The position numbers were made by a program, and so were the translations under genes. Under the pieces are notes generated by a model. The model was not told the DNA's origin. It did not search any database and saw nothing but the letters and a program-made list of their open reading frames with translations. A stretch of 64,000 nt of DNA from Chryseomicrobium sp. FSL W7-1435 (GTDB taxonomy: Bacteria; Bacillota; Bacilli; Bacillales_A; Planococcaceae): contig NZ_CP151997.1 of assembly GCF_038595005.1 (NCBI RefSeq), positions 2,108,001 to 2,172,000 on the forward strand, written 5' to 3'. Shown here piece by piece: positions 35,999 through 46,500 of the stretch. Numbering within the stretch: the stretch's first letter is position 1; every line of letters starts with the position of its first letter.

Positions 35999-37309
35999 TC
36001 ACTCAGCTAAAGCTTTTTTCTTTTGTTTCCCTTTTCTCCAAACAAGGTAGATGAAGCCTAAAAACAGAGCATACGCTATCAGCATCGCTACAATATAAGC
36101 TGTATTTAACCCTGCATTTTCTTTCACATGGTAAAGTTCCACTAATTCACGGTCAATTGTCATGTTATACATGCCATTGTCATTTTGACGAACCACATCT
36201 CGACCAAACAAACCTCGTAACTCTTTGTCCACCCCTACAATCTCTTCAGATGCCGTAAAGGTTTTCGTTTCACTGGAGTTATTTATCACGACGATAAACG
36301 ATTCATTTTCTGTAGAACGCTTGAACACTAAGTAGCCATCTTCATTTTGCAGAAGTTCAAAATCTCCAGTTTGCAGCGCTTCTGATTGATTACGAACAGT
36401 TTGCAGGTCTTCTGCAAATAACATAATATCCTCGTCTACACGGAAGTTCATAATCTGATGACTTGTCTCACTGCTATCTCCGTTCATCGCAATTTCGGTT
36501 CCGTAAGTCATCACTGGTACTCCTGGAAGAGTTAAAAGAGCTCCAAGCGCCACTTTAATACGTGTAGGTGGAAACATATTTTCCATGGTACTGAAGTGTG
36601 TAAACCGCTCAGTGGCTAATGTATCTAACGCTAGCACATCCTTTTCCGTTAGAGTCGTCAGGACATCCATCGGTTGATCAACAGTCTTAAATGCTTGCTG
36701 AAAGGCTTCTACAGTGCTATTACTGAAAGTTGCATCCAACTGTAAATCTGTCTCCTGCAAACTGATCACATCTCGCTGATCGGTATTAATTGCTTCAACA
36801 AATGCACTAAGTTCCTGCGTGGCTGTTTCAGGTAAGCCGGTTAATTTGACTCCATCGATAGCATATTGTTCCACGAACGCTTGCATTTCCTCAAACTGTT
36901 GAGGGGTTGCATCGTTCACAGGAAGGTCTATCATCACCTTTAAATCTTTTGCGTGCAATTCTTCTACTAAATCCACAAATTCTTGTTCTGTACCAAACCG
37001 CGGTTCGATACTAGAATAGGCAACTATAGCACTTCCATCATACTTGTCGGTTTCAAAAATGGGACCAACAGATATGTAAGTAAAGCCCATGTCTTGTATG
37101 TGGCTGAGTCGATCACGAATACCTAAAAAGTCTCCACCAGCAAATGCTTGTGGATCTTGTGTGTTGACGTCGACATCATTGTTGGAAGTTTGATTAAAAT
37201 AGCGATCTACATAGAGGTCATAAATGCTCTCATCTTGCATAGAAGCGAATGCTGGTGCTGGTATGCTTAGAAGCAGAGCAAAGAGCAATATAAAGGGTAA
37301 GCGGTTCAT
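35999..37309 (-). CDS. Membrane-anchored GH13 (alpha-amylase-like) protein with degenerate active site
   Basis: A 436-residue protein with an N-terminal signal peptide (ending AFA-S, about 23), an alpha-amylase-like barrel (YDLYVDRYFNQ, GGDFLGIRDRLSHIQDMGFTYISVGPIF, YSSIEPRFGTEQEFVDLV) and one C-terminal transmembrane helix (about 404-424) with a basic tail. The GH13 catalytic positions are lost: region II, normally G-x-R-x-D, reads DGVKLTGLP with Thr157 at the nucleophile position. Region IV lacks the His-Asp pair (HFSTMEN), and region I is DLPVND instead of D-x-x-x-N-H. It is therefore probably a non-catalytic carbohydrate-binding or scaffold protein on the outer membrane face. It is monocistronic, with an AGGAGGAATTAC SD. 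Confidence 0.82.
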   Translation of the reverse strand: MNRLPFILLFALLLSIPAPAFASMQDESIYDLYVDRYFNQTSNNDVDVNTQDPQAFAGGDFLGIRDRLSHIQDMGFTYISVGPIFETDKYDGSAIVAYSSIEPRFGTEQEFVDLVEELHAKDLKVMIDLPVNDATPQQFEEMQAFVEQYAIDGVKLTGLPETATQELSAFVEAINTDQRDVISLQETDLQLDATFSNSTVEAFQQAFKTVDQPMDVLTTLTEKDVLALDTLATERFTHFSTMENMFPPTRIKVALGALLTLPGVPVMTYGTEIAMNGDSSETSHQIMNFRVDEDIMLFAEDLQTVRNQSEALQTGDFELLQNEDGYLVFKRSTENESFIVVINNSSETKTFTASEEIVGVDKELRGLFGRDVVRQNDNGMYNMTIDRELVELYHVKENAGLNTAYIVAMLIAYALFLGFIYLVWRKGKQKKKALAE

Positions 37310-37393
37310 TAAAGTAATTCCTCCTTCGTCCTCTTTTATTGTACCAGAGACTCAGCAACTAACACTGCGTGCAAATCTGAAGATTATGTGACC

Positions 37394-37428
37394 AAAGAAA
37401 AGCTGCCTGACGAGTGTCAGACAGCTTG
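37394..37428 (-). terminator. Terminator of yisL
   Basis: The minus-strand stem AAGCTG-CTGAC / GTCAG-CAGCTT with one mismatch and a TTTTC tail, 5 bp after the stop. Confidence 0.8.
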
Positions 37429-37432
37429 GGTT

Positions 37433-37807
37433 TTATGCTAGGAAGTTGATTCCCATTGGCAGTTTAAAGCCTAGGAACAAGGCAATGAATAAGAATACAA
37501 GCATTAAGACAACGAACAAAGTCGATGGTTTGCCTTTCTTCTTTTTCACTAACGCCATTTCCATCATACCGATTACTAGAATACCTGCTATGAATTTCAA
37601 GCCGTAAAGCATTCCTTGGCCAAAGTCCATACCTTTAATGAACAACGCGACGCCTGTCAAAATAATTAATAAGTAATCCACACGTAAAATCATGTGAATG
37701 ATTTTTGTGTTTTTTGCTGACGCTGGCATTAAGTAAGCAATGAAAAATAATGCAATACCCAATACCCAGGTAGTGATGTGTAAATGTGGTGATGCTAAAA
37801 AGTCCAT
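37433..37807 (-). CDS. yisL: YisL family membrane protein (UPF0344)
   Basis: A 124-residue integral membrane protein with four transmembrane helices, matching UPF0344/DUF1516 (N-terminal HLHITTWVLGIALFFIAY, MILRVDYLLIILTG, GLKFIAGILVIGMMEM). Several His and Met residues in the first and third helices are typical of the family, but no function is established. It lies 14 bp downstream of yisK and is probably co-transcribed, as in B. subtilis. Confidence 0.9.
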   Translation of the reverse strand: MDFLASPHLHITTWVLGIALFFIAYLMPASAKNTKIIHMILRVDYLLIILTGVALFIKGMDFGQGMLYGLKFIAGILVIGMMEMALVKKKKGKPSTLFVVLMLVFLFIALFLGFKLPMGINFLA

Positions 37808-37821
37808 GTTGTTCCTCCTCG

Positions 37822-38718
37822 TTACTCGATGTGTGTTACTAATGTACCAATACCTTCAATCGATACTTTTACAGTATCTCCTGAAGTTAAAAACTTCGGT
37901 GGTTCGAATCCTTTGCCGACGCCAGCTGGTGTACCCGTTAAAATGATATCTCCCGGTTCTAGTTCTACAACAGCACTCACTTTAGCAATAATTTGCTCAA
38001 TTGAGTATACCATATCAGACGTTTTCCCATTTTGACGAATTTCATCATTTACTTTTGTAACAATAGTCAATTCGTGAGGATTTGCTAGTTCATCTTTTGT
38101 TACTACGTAAGGTCCGAGCGGGGAACTCCCTGCTAAACTTTTACCTAAGAAAAACTGCTGATGATTTTTCTGCATGTCCCTCGCAGTAATATCGTTACCG
38201 ATTGTATAACCAAACACGGCATCAAGTGCCATACGTTCAGGAATGTTTTTTCCACCTTTGCCAATGACAATTGCCAGCTCACCCTCATAATCGAGCTGTT
38301 GAGTCAATTCACTATGAACTGAAACAGTCGCTTCATCTCCCACTATTGCTGTAGGCGATTTTGTAAATACGACAAAATCAACAGCCTCTCCACCCATCTC
38401 CTTTGCATGATCTGCATAATTCTTACCGATGGCAAAGATATTTTTAGGCGTGCGTGGAATTGGAGCTAACCACTCAATATCCGTAAACTGGTGCTTGAAT
38501 GTCTCTGCTTCTGGATGATTCTCGGCTTCTATTACAAGTTTGCGAAGCTGTTCTACAAAATCCATTCCTTTTGCAGTACCTTCAGCAAGCGTTGCTGGAA
38601 AATCAACAAATGTTTGAAGCTCCTCATTGATTTTTTGAACATCCCAAACCGCCTCTTGCTTTTTCACTTTTGGACCGAATCTTTCTAGTTGTTGGTGTCG
38701 ATACGATAATAATTTCAT
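37822..38718 (-). CDS. yisK: Fumarylacetoacetate hydrolase family protein (YisK)
   Basis: A 298-residue FAH-family enzyme. The metal-binding acidic residues are in the DYEGELAIVIGK segment, with NIFAIGKNYADHAKEMG, GYTIGNDITARDMQ and the C-terminal GDIILTGTPAGVG. B. subtilis YisK is an oxaloacetate decarboxylase that also affects cell shape with Mbl; the family otherwise cleaves C-C bonds in 2-oxo acids. It is the first gene of a two-gene unit with yisL. AGGAGCTGACCT is the SD. Confidence 0.93.
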   Translation of the reverse strand: MKLLSYRHQQLERFGPKVKKQEAVWDVQKINEELQTFVDFPATLAEGTAKGMDFVEQLRKLVIEAENHPEAETFKHQFTDIEWLAPIPRTPKNIFAIGKNYADHAKEMGGEAVDFVVFTKSPTAIVGDEATVSVHSELTQQLDYEGELAIVIGKGGKNIPERMALDAVFGYTIGNDITARDMQKNHQQFFLGKSLAGSSPLGPYVVTKDELANPHELTIVTKVNDEIRQNGKTSDMVYSIEQIIAKVSAVVELEPGDIILTGTPAGVGKGFEPPKFLTSGDTVKVSIEGIGTLVTHIE

Positions 38719-38774
38719 AGGTCAGCTCCTTTTCCCTTTAACTATAGTCTATTATATTCATCGGACAATTTCAT

Positions 38775-39932
38775 CTATTTGTTGCGTGGATACGTCAAAG
38801 TTCGCCAAAGCACTTCTACCGGCCCTTGTTTGGCCTTAGATAACCACAATTCTGCAAAGATAAGGCAAATGGCATAAATCCCAATTCCAATCCAAGTTCC
38901 TGCAGTTACATCTACCTTCCCATAAAAGCCTAGTCCATAGGAATAGAAAAATGTTGTGGCTAAAACAGACATTAAAAGATAGATAGATAACGACATTCGG
39001 CCTGCTTTTTCAAATGGCCTTAATCCAATAAATCCTGAAAATTTTGCCGCTAAAGATAGAAAGACAAGTCCATACCCGATAGCTTGAATCGGTCCACCAA
39101 AGGTATCTTGCACTGTCGCCGTCAAGATATTCCCTTCTAACGCATAAGGAATCCACTTTGTAAGTGTTCCAACGGCTATTAAAAGAATACCTGCGAGTAA
39201 AGTTTTACTGAAAGAGTTACGTATTCGTTTTATAAGATTTGCCTTTGCAGCTGCTGCTCCCAACATCATTAACGGAAGAATAGAGAACAACATCCACAGC
39301 AAAAATAGACCACCTTGATTCATATAGTTCCAGTCCGCTAGGCGCTGTGTTAGCACCTCACCAAAACTTCCCGACCCATACGCTATAATTGAAGATTCGA
39401 TACCCTGCACTGAAGAATACATGGCAGCACTGTCTGGATCAAATCTTTTAACTGCCGCCAGTAAAAGAGTGATAGCAGCATTTGGAATCAGATAGAATAC
39501 CAGTGCTAAACTAAATAGCCACTTGGCAGAAAGGCGCAATAAAAATAGGAGCACAAAACCTGAAGCTGCATAGGTGATTAATATATCGCCCGCCCATAAG
39601 AATAAAACATGTAAAATTCCTATGAGCAATAACACTGCCATTCGTTTCATCCCAAATGTTAAAAACTTTTCTTCAATACGCAAAAATTGAGTAGCAAGAC
39701 CAAACCCAAACAACATAGCAAATAACGGATAGAAGCTACCTTGCACCCATATGTCTATCATCTGGTACATGAATTTATCTTGAGGCAACTGGTACCAATT
39801 AAAAGGATCAAAATAAATATAGGGAGAGTGAAAAAACAACATATTGACGAGTAAAATACCTAATAATGAAAACCCTCGGAGCTGATCTATTTCTTGAAAT
39901 CGCTCGGAATTTGATAAGGGGTGTAGTTGCAA
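38775..39932 (-). CDS. DUF418 family membrane protein (YeiB-like)
   Basis: A 385-residue polytopic membrane protein with about nine or ten helices. The N-terminal block DQLRGFSLLGILLVNMLFF and LFAMLFGFGLATQF are hallmarks of the acyltransferase-like DUF418 family, which resembles the acyltransferase-3 fold. The C-terminal DUF418 domain contains PFEKAGRMSLSIYLLMSV. Function and substrate are unknown. It lies 16 bp downstream of addA on the same strand, so may be transcribed with the addBA operon. Confidence 0.88.
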   Translation of the reverse strand: MQLHPLSNSERFQEIDQLRGFSLLGILLVNMLFFHSPYIYFDPFNWYQLPQDKFMYQMIDIWVQGSFYPLFAMLFGFGLATQFLRIEEKFLTFGMKRMAVLLLIGILHVLFLWAGDILITYAASGFVLLFLLRLSAKWLFSLALVFYLIPNAAITLLLAAVKRFDPDSAAMYSSVQGIESSIIAYGSGSFGEVLTQRLADWNYMNQGGLFLLWMLFSILPLMMLGAAAAKANLIKRIRNSFSKTLLAGILLIAVGTLTKWIPYALEGNILTATVQDTFGGPIQAIGYGLVFLSLAAKFSGFIGLRPFEKAGRMSLSIYLLMSVLATTFFYSYGLGFYGKVDVTAGTWIGIGIYAICLIFAELWLSKAKQGPVEVLWRTLTYPRNK

Positions 39933-39947
39933 GACTGCTCATTCCTC

Positions 39948-42900
39948 CTACATTTTTATTGTTTGATGATAAGGAACGCTATAGATGAGCCTGGAAGCCA
40001 GCTTGATAGCAAGAATTTCTTCCAGAGCTTGCGCATAAAGGTTCATTTGCACTGCATAGCGTTCTTTTAATTTGGCAAAAGCTTGTTCAGGCTCTTTGCG
40101 ATAAGCACTTAGAGCGTCTGTTTTAAAATCTAGTAAATGCCATTGTCCAGATTGATCCTCGAAGAACAAATCAATGACACCTTGTACAATTTGGTAGTCT
40201 CCCCTTTCGTCTTTCATCGCAAAAGTAAAGGGTTGCTCTCTATAAATTTGTTTAGCAGCATCTAACTCTTCTTTCAGTGAACTCTTAAGAAATGCTTCGA
40301 TATGCTGAAGATCAATGAGAGTTTTTTCATTAGTTGTAATGATTTCACGCTCAACAAGAGTATTCAGATAGGCATCAACGTTGAAAGATTTATCTAAAGG
40401 GAGATGTTGGAAGACACTATGGTACACTGTCCCTCTCGTTGTTGCTGAAAAACTCTTTTCCTGATTCATGAATGACGGGATCTCCCATTCATCATCACTA
40501 ACTTGCAGAGTGGAAACAGCAAAGTAATCCTCTTCACTCGCTTCATAGGTTTGTAACCTTTTTAACTCCGACACTGTTTGTTTAGCTGTTTTTTTAATAG
40601 CTAGTTCATAAGCGTAAGTTGCGTCAAACTGCTCCTTGAGCTGATGATTCGTTTGACTGGTGATTGTATCGGAAGAGTTTTCTTCTCCTGTGAAATCCTG
40701 TTCCTCCATCTCGCTCGCCATCGTGTGAAGTTCAAAAGACCAATTACCAGGCAACGGTTTGAGGCTAGACGTTTGGATGCCCACAAGTTGTTGAAAATCG
40801 GGCAATCGTAGCCAAGCAGGGCCTAGCCACTCCCAGTAACTATTTGCGTTACTGCGAATGAATGGTGGAACTGGTTCATCTGATTGAGCAAACCCGACGG
40901 ATACCCATTTGTCGATTGCGCTGTCCACGGATGTAACGGAAAGAGTCATAAACAATTTTTCACGAGCTCGTGTCATGGCCACGTACAAGATACGCATTTC
41001 CTCTGACTTAGCTTCTAATAATTTTCGTTCTTTTAAAGCGATAAATGGTAAAGAGTGATAGGCAATGCGCAGCTCTGGATCAATGGCTTTTACAGCGATC
41101 CCATCGTGTTGATCAAATAAATAATTCTCTTTGAAGTCCATTTGATTAAATCCACGTGCCATTCCTGGTAAAAAAACAAACGGGAATTCAAGTCCCTTAG
41201 AAGCATGAATCGTTAAAATACGAACGACGTTTTCCCTGTCACTAATAGCACGAGCTTCTCCCACGTCGTCTCCTCGATTGCGAATGCGCTCAATAAAACG
41301 TAGGAATCGAAATACTCCTCTATAGGAAGTCTGCTCAAACTGCTCAGCTTGATCCAACAGCATATGCAGATTAGATTGTCGTTGGCTCCCCGCTGGCATG
41401 GTCGCTACTTGTTCGAGCAAATAAGTGTCTTGATAAATGGACCATATAATATCAACTAAAGGTCCTGACTGGCTCTTCTTTTGCCATGCCTGATGAAGCA
41501 CTAAAAATTGCTGAATTTTTGATTGCATCTTACTACTTAAAGAAGCTTGTGCATGGCTATTTTGAAGCAAATCATAAAAAGGACATTTTTTATCCACAGC
41601 ACGTAACTGCGCCAACTCTTCGTCCGTCATTCCAATCATGGGAGACCTGAGTACAGCAACGAGAGGAATATCTTGATAAGGATTATCGATAATTTTCAAC
41701 AACTCTAACATCCATTGAATTTCTATCGCTTCATAAAAGCCCGTTTTGGTTTCAACATGAAAAGGAATTTTATACTGTTTAAAGACTTCAATAAACTCTG
41801 GAGTCCATGTCATAGAGCGCATGAGAATAACACAATCTCGGTATTGTGCTTTTCTTGTTGCTTTTGTCCAAGGATCATACACTTCTTTTTCCGTGTCGAT
41901 TAACTCTTTGATTTTCCTAGCTGTCCACTCAGCTTCTGCACGAGCCTTTGTAAGTTCTTCTTCTTGTTCTGCACCCTTTTGGAAAATATGAACTTCTATC
42001 GGCTGTAGGACATCATTATAAGGTGCTCCCTGCTTTAGTGAAGCCTCCTCGTCATAGGTAATTTCCCCAACATCTTTCCCCATGATTTGTTCAAAAATAT
42101 AGTTAATGCCGTCTACCACTTCTTTTCTACTGCGGAAGTTGGCATTTAAATCAATAGCAGTACCTGAAGTCGTAGTTGCTTTAAATCGTTCATATTTATT
42201 TAGAAATAGCATAGGTTCTGCTAAACGAAAGCGATAGATAGACTGTTTGACGTCTCCTACCATGAACATGTTACCATCAGCTTCTCCCCCACTCTTAACA
42301 AGTTGAATGATGCCTTCTTGTAACAAATTAATGTCTTGGTATTCGTCTACTAACACTTCTTTGAACTTTCTACGATAACTGAGTGCGACTTCTGATGGTT
42401 GATGACGATCCGGTTGCACTAAAATGGCATAGGCCTTATGTTCAAGGTCTGAGAAATCCAGCAAACTTCGTTGCGATTTTTTCTCCTCGTAACGAGCCGC
42501 GAATTCCTCAACACGATTTACCAGAGTTTGAATAACAGGATGCATCATTCGAATTTCATCTAGTAAACGTTCCGGTCTCCTAGCAAAATAGTCATCCTTG
42601 ATTGCCGTAATATCTGCTTTATATTGGTTTCGGATAGATTGCAATTGCTGCTTTAAGTCTTCATCGTAATCGCCGCGAACAGCTTTAGCTGTTGCCCATT
42701 TGAATTGACTAAAAAAAGCATATAGGTCATCCCAAGTAGCTGTTTGAACTTTCTCTTCAGCGACATGTAAAATATCTTCATCCACTAATGCGGTAGTTAC
42801 GAGAGCTTCTAAACCACTACTACTTTCAGCTAATGATTTTAGTAGTGTATTTTGAGCTCGCGCTGTTTGAACACGATATAAAATCGCTTGCTTAACACCC

Positions 42901-43559
42901 ACTGTATACGGAAGATCATCTACAGTCATGTCCTCTTGAAGAGAATATGCCTCCACAATAGCTTCGAGCCATTCATGTGGGTTGGGATGAACGCGTGCAT
43001 AGTGATACAACTGCCGTATGAGATGCTCGAGGGCTTGATCAGAGCGATCGGAAGAAAAGGAATCTGCCAGTCGGTACATCGCGTCCTGGTCTGCTTCATA
43101 CGCTTCTTCAATGATCTCTTCCAATGCATCTTCTTGAAGTAGAGCCGATTCATTTTCATTGGCCAGTCGAAAACCAGGGTCAATATCGAGTAAATAACCA
43201 TATTGTCGAATGATTTGCAGACAAAACGAGTGGAGGGTAGAGATATTCGCTTTATTTAACAGGTGCAACTGTTGGCGTAAATGTTTAGACTCAGGATTTA
43301 ACTGGATAGCTTTTTCAATCGCTTCTGCAAGTCGGTGACGCATCTCGGCTGCTGCTGCATTAGTGAATGTAACAACTAACAGTTCATCTACACCTATGGG
43401 TTGGTGCTGATCCGTGATCCTTTCAATCAAACGACGAATCAAGACGGCAGTTTTACCAGATCCCGCAGCAGCTGAAACCAATATGTCTGCATCTCTTTCC
43501 CAAATTGCTTGCCACTGTGCAGCCGTCCACGTTTCTGAAGTAGGCATAATTGGTATCAT
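39948..43559 (-). CDS. addA: Helicase-nuclease subunit AddA
   Basis: A 1203-residue UvrD-like helicase fused to a RecB-type nuclease. Walker A is VSAAAGSGKTAVLI (about 29); further helicase motifs are VVTFTNAAAAEMR, DEYQDIN, GDVKQSIYRFR, TIHASKGLEFP and YVAMTRAREKL. The C-terminal nuclease motif is LLDFKTDAL. With AddB it resects double-strand breaks up to Chi. ATG 43559 overlaps the addB stop by 4 bp and has GAGGTGG upstream. Length is typical. Confidence 0.97.
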   Translation of the reverse strand: MIPIMPTSETWTAAQWQAIWERDADILVSAAAGSGKTAVLIRRLIERITDQHQPIGVDELLVVTFTNAAAAEMRHRLAEAIEKAIQLNPESKHLRQQLHLLNKANISTLHSFCLQIIRQYGYLLDIDPGFRLANENESALLQEDALEEIIEEAYEADQDAMYRLADSFSSDRSDQALEHLIRQLYHYARVHPNPHEWLEAIVEAYSLQEDMTVDDLPYTVGVKQAILYRVQTARAQNTLLKSLAESSSGLEALVTTALVDEDILHVAEEKVQTATWDDLYAFFSQFKWATAKAVRGDYDEDLKQQLQSIRNQYKADITAIKDDYFARRPERLLDEIRMMHPVIQTLVNRVEEFAARYEEKKSQRSLLDFSDLEHKAYAILVQPDRHQPSEVALSYRRKFKEVLVDEYQDINLLQEGIIQLVKSGGEADGNMFMVGDVKQSIYRFRLAEPMLFLNKYERFKATTTSGTAIDLNANFRSRKEVVDGINYIFEQIMGKDVGEITYDEEASLKQGAPYNDVLQPIEVHIFQKGAEQEEELTKARAEAEWTARKIKELIDTEKEVYDPWTKATRKAQYRDCVILMRSMTWTPEFIEVFKQYKIPFHVETKTGFYEAIEIQWMLELLKIIDNPYQDIPLVAVLRSPMIGMTDEELAQLRAVDKKCPFYDLLQNSHAQASLSSKMQSKIQQFLVLHQAWQKKSQSGPLVDIIWSIYQDTYLLEQVATMPAGSQRQSNLHMLLDQAEQFEQTSYRGVFRFLRFIERIRNRGDDVGEARAISDRENVVRILTIHASKGLEFPFVFLPGMARGFNQMDFKENYLFDQHDGIAVKAIDPELRIAYHSLPFIALKERKLLEAKSEEMRILYVAMTRAREKLFMTLSVTSVDSAIDKWVSVGFAQSDEPVPPFIRSNANSYWEWLGPAWLRLPDFQQLVGIQTSSLKPLPGNWSFELHTMASEMEEQDFTGEENSSDTITSQTNHQLKEQFDATYAYELAIKKTAKQTVSELKRLQTYEASEEDYFAVSTLQVSDDEWEIPSFMNQEKSFSATTRGTVYHSVFQHLPLDKSFNVDAYLNTLVEREIITTNEKTLIDLQHIEAFLKSSLKEELDAAKQIYREQPFTFAMKDERGDYQIVQGVIDLFFEDQSGQWHLLDFKTDALSAYRKEPEQAFAKLKERYAVQMNLYAQALEEILAIKLASRLIYSVPYHQTIKM

Positions 43560-46500
43560 TCTTGGTCCACCTCTTTATTGATTTTTTCAACAATCGCTGC
43601 TGGCTTTTCAACGGCAAGCTTCCGAATTGGTTGACGAGTATCTTGTGGGTCAAATTGACATACGCTTCGATAAGCACAAAAATCGCACGGCATTTTGTCA
43701 CGTAATTTGTAGGGTAACACTCTTGCATCTCCTGCAAGCATTCCCCCGCCAGCTTGGCGATGGCGTTTGCGTACAAAGGCGCCTGTTTTTTTAAGTTCTT
43801 CAGATGAAAGTATTTTAGATGTTACTCCAAAAGAGCCGTCTTTTTTCACATGAACAGGGACGATATCCGAGTGCCCAGTTAATTCATTGTCCATGGCTTC
43901 AAGAACATCCCATTCAGATGTGACAAGTCCCTCCATTTTATACGACTTGAACTGCAGCTCTTCAATTTTTTGCTGCGACAATTCTTCAGCTGTTTGCTGA
44001 GTAGGTTCGTGAAGGTGGACGTACAATACACCGCCTGGTTCGGCAGGTTCTTCAAGCCATTGCTGTGAATAATGCGTTGCCACATCCAGATACGTCAATA
44101 ATTGTAGGGATAATCCATGATAAACTTCATTAAGATCTAACGCTTTTTTAGAAGATTTATAATCAATGACGCGTATATAATTTCGATCTTGTATTTTTGC
44201 CACATCGACTCGGTCGATTCGACCTCTCAGTTCCATCCTTCCATTGTTTGAAAGTGGTAGCTCAAGGGGCGGCAATTGTTCTCCTAAACCAAATCCTACT
44301 TCAATGGCGATGGGATGAAATTTAGATCGAGCTGAATGTTGACGAAGTGCATTCATTGTAGAAGCGACGATTCGAGTCAGCTTTTTCGTAATATAGTGAT
44401 AGCGATTGGTACTAAGTAGTAACTGATTAAAAAAGAGAGGAACGATGTGAGCAATCGCTGTAGCACTCAACTCATTACACTGTTTCCGAGAAAGTTCATT
44501 CCACTGAATTTTGTGTTCTGTCGTATAGTCGGAAATCCATTTTAACGCTGCATGGAATAAATCACCCATTGCTGGTGCTTCGAGTTTGAATACATCCCTT
44601 CCTCTCAATTCAAGCCCATAGGTGGCAAATTGTTTAAAAGGACAGCTGTAATACGTTTCAACACGAGACACACTCCCTTTAATGACCGAAGAATAAATTC
44701 CTTCAGCAGCTAGTCGAGAAATTTTCTCCGTTCCCGGTTGTTTTGTTAACGGCTTTTCAACATGATCTACCACGGACTGCCAATAAGGATCTTGTTTCAA
44801 ATACGATTCTACATCCTGCCAATAACTTGAGAGCGGTTGATCGAGCTCTTGCTCTGCATATCTTTTTAAAGCATAGCCTGTTAATGCTATACGTGGATGA
44901 TTGATATACTTAGGTGCATCTCCGTAGAAATCTCGCTCGGAAACTTGCTCGGTCAAATGACTCGTAAACAAGCTTTGCAGGCGTTTAATGTAAGTAGAAG
45001 GAAGCAATGGTTTGCCATCAAGACCCGCTAAAGAGTAACTAACATAGACAGCTTCACTTGCTGTCGTTAGCACTTTATAAAGTACATAATTTTCTTCTCT
45101 TAATCGTTCTTTCGTAGAGGGGGCAAGCTCTAAACCTGCTTGTTGCAGAAAAGCCCTGTCCTCATCCGTTAACAACCCCTCATGGTCTACTCGCTTTGGA
45201 AACGTGCCATCGTTGACTCCTAACACAAAGAGAGCTTTGATGCCTAAGTATCTTGCTGTGTCAGCCTGCCCTACAACTATTTGATCAAGTGATGGCGGTA
45301 TTTTTGAGAAGGATAATTGATCCAAGCCTTCTTCCAAAATGGCTGCTGCATCGTCTATTGTTAGGGATTGGTTACGGAACATCAATTCAAATTGCTCTAG
45401 AACATGTACCCACTCTTTCCAAACTTGTCGATGCTCTACAGCCTCTTCTTGTAGAGAAGCCATCTCAGCTTGTTGCTGCCAATACGCTAACTTTTGTGGA
45501 ACACGGGCTGCTGACATAAATGAAAAGATGCTTTGTGCGACTTGTTCAGCCGTAATAGCCTGCTGTAATTGTTCTACAAAGGGATCAAGTAAATGCAAGA
45601 TTTGATCTCTTGTGGCCTTTTGTTCCGCCTCGAGTGCTTTCTCTTCATCTGTCTGTGTGCCTTTAAAAAATTCCATTCCCCGAATGCGCTTTACACGCCA
45701 CCAGCTATCTGTTCTCCAGCGATCTCCTCTAATCCCACGCTCTAACACAAAATTCTCCAATCGATGCATACGATTTTGCCAAAGAGAAGAAGCTTCATTT
45801 ACTGGGAAAAACAAGCCCGTTTTGATGGCACGGAACATCGATTCATACGAATAATTGGTTCTATGAATCTCAAATAAAGCTTTGCTCAATTCAATCAAAG
45901 GATGGTCGAGCATTGGACGTTTTTCATTACTAAAGTGTGGAATGTTTAATTGAGCAAATATAGTAGTTAGCAACTTTTCATATTGAGTAGGGTCGCGATG
46001 GACGACTGCAATTTCTTTAAACCGATAGCCTTTTTTAAACACTAATTCTCGAATCTGGTTTGCCACAAAGTTAACTTCTACTCGGGGATTTGTAGCTCCT
46101 ACAATTCGTATCCCTTGAGCCTCTTCGGATATAGAGGGGCGTAGTTGGTCAAATTGTTGTTCGATGTGACGCAGTGCGGGTGCTTGTAAGCGCAATTGTT
46201 GCGTCAAGTGAAGTGAAGGCACTATTTCCACAGCATTTTGAATAGCTACCTCTTCTAGCTTAAGCAATGTAGTGGCAGGTGCATGAAACAAACTGTCTTC
46301 ATCAAACGCTTCATTTCTGTCCATTAATGGCAAAGCAATATGTACATGTTTTGCATGAATCATAAGTTGCTCTAAAATCGCTCTTTCGATCGGTGTGAAG
46401 GCTGTAAAAGAATCGATATAAATTTCACTCTCAGCAATCAAAGAAGAATGCGGTATTTGCTCGACTAATAGACGAAGGTGACCTTCACCGTCAATGTATT

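Noticed and set aside
35787-36050. An 87-codon frame across the last tandem unit and copy B
   Set aside because: It is made of repeat sequence, has no SD, and overlaps the end of the GH13-like gene. The 125-bp period makes long frames in the array accidental.
43453-43776. Frames antisense to or inside addA and addB (also 40601-40786, 45253-45854)
   Set aside because: They overlap long, well-supported genes in other frames, lack binding sites, and have cysteine-rich or biased composition typical of shadow frames.
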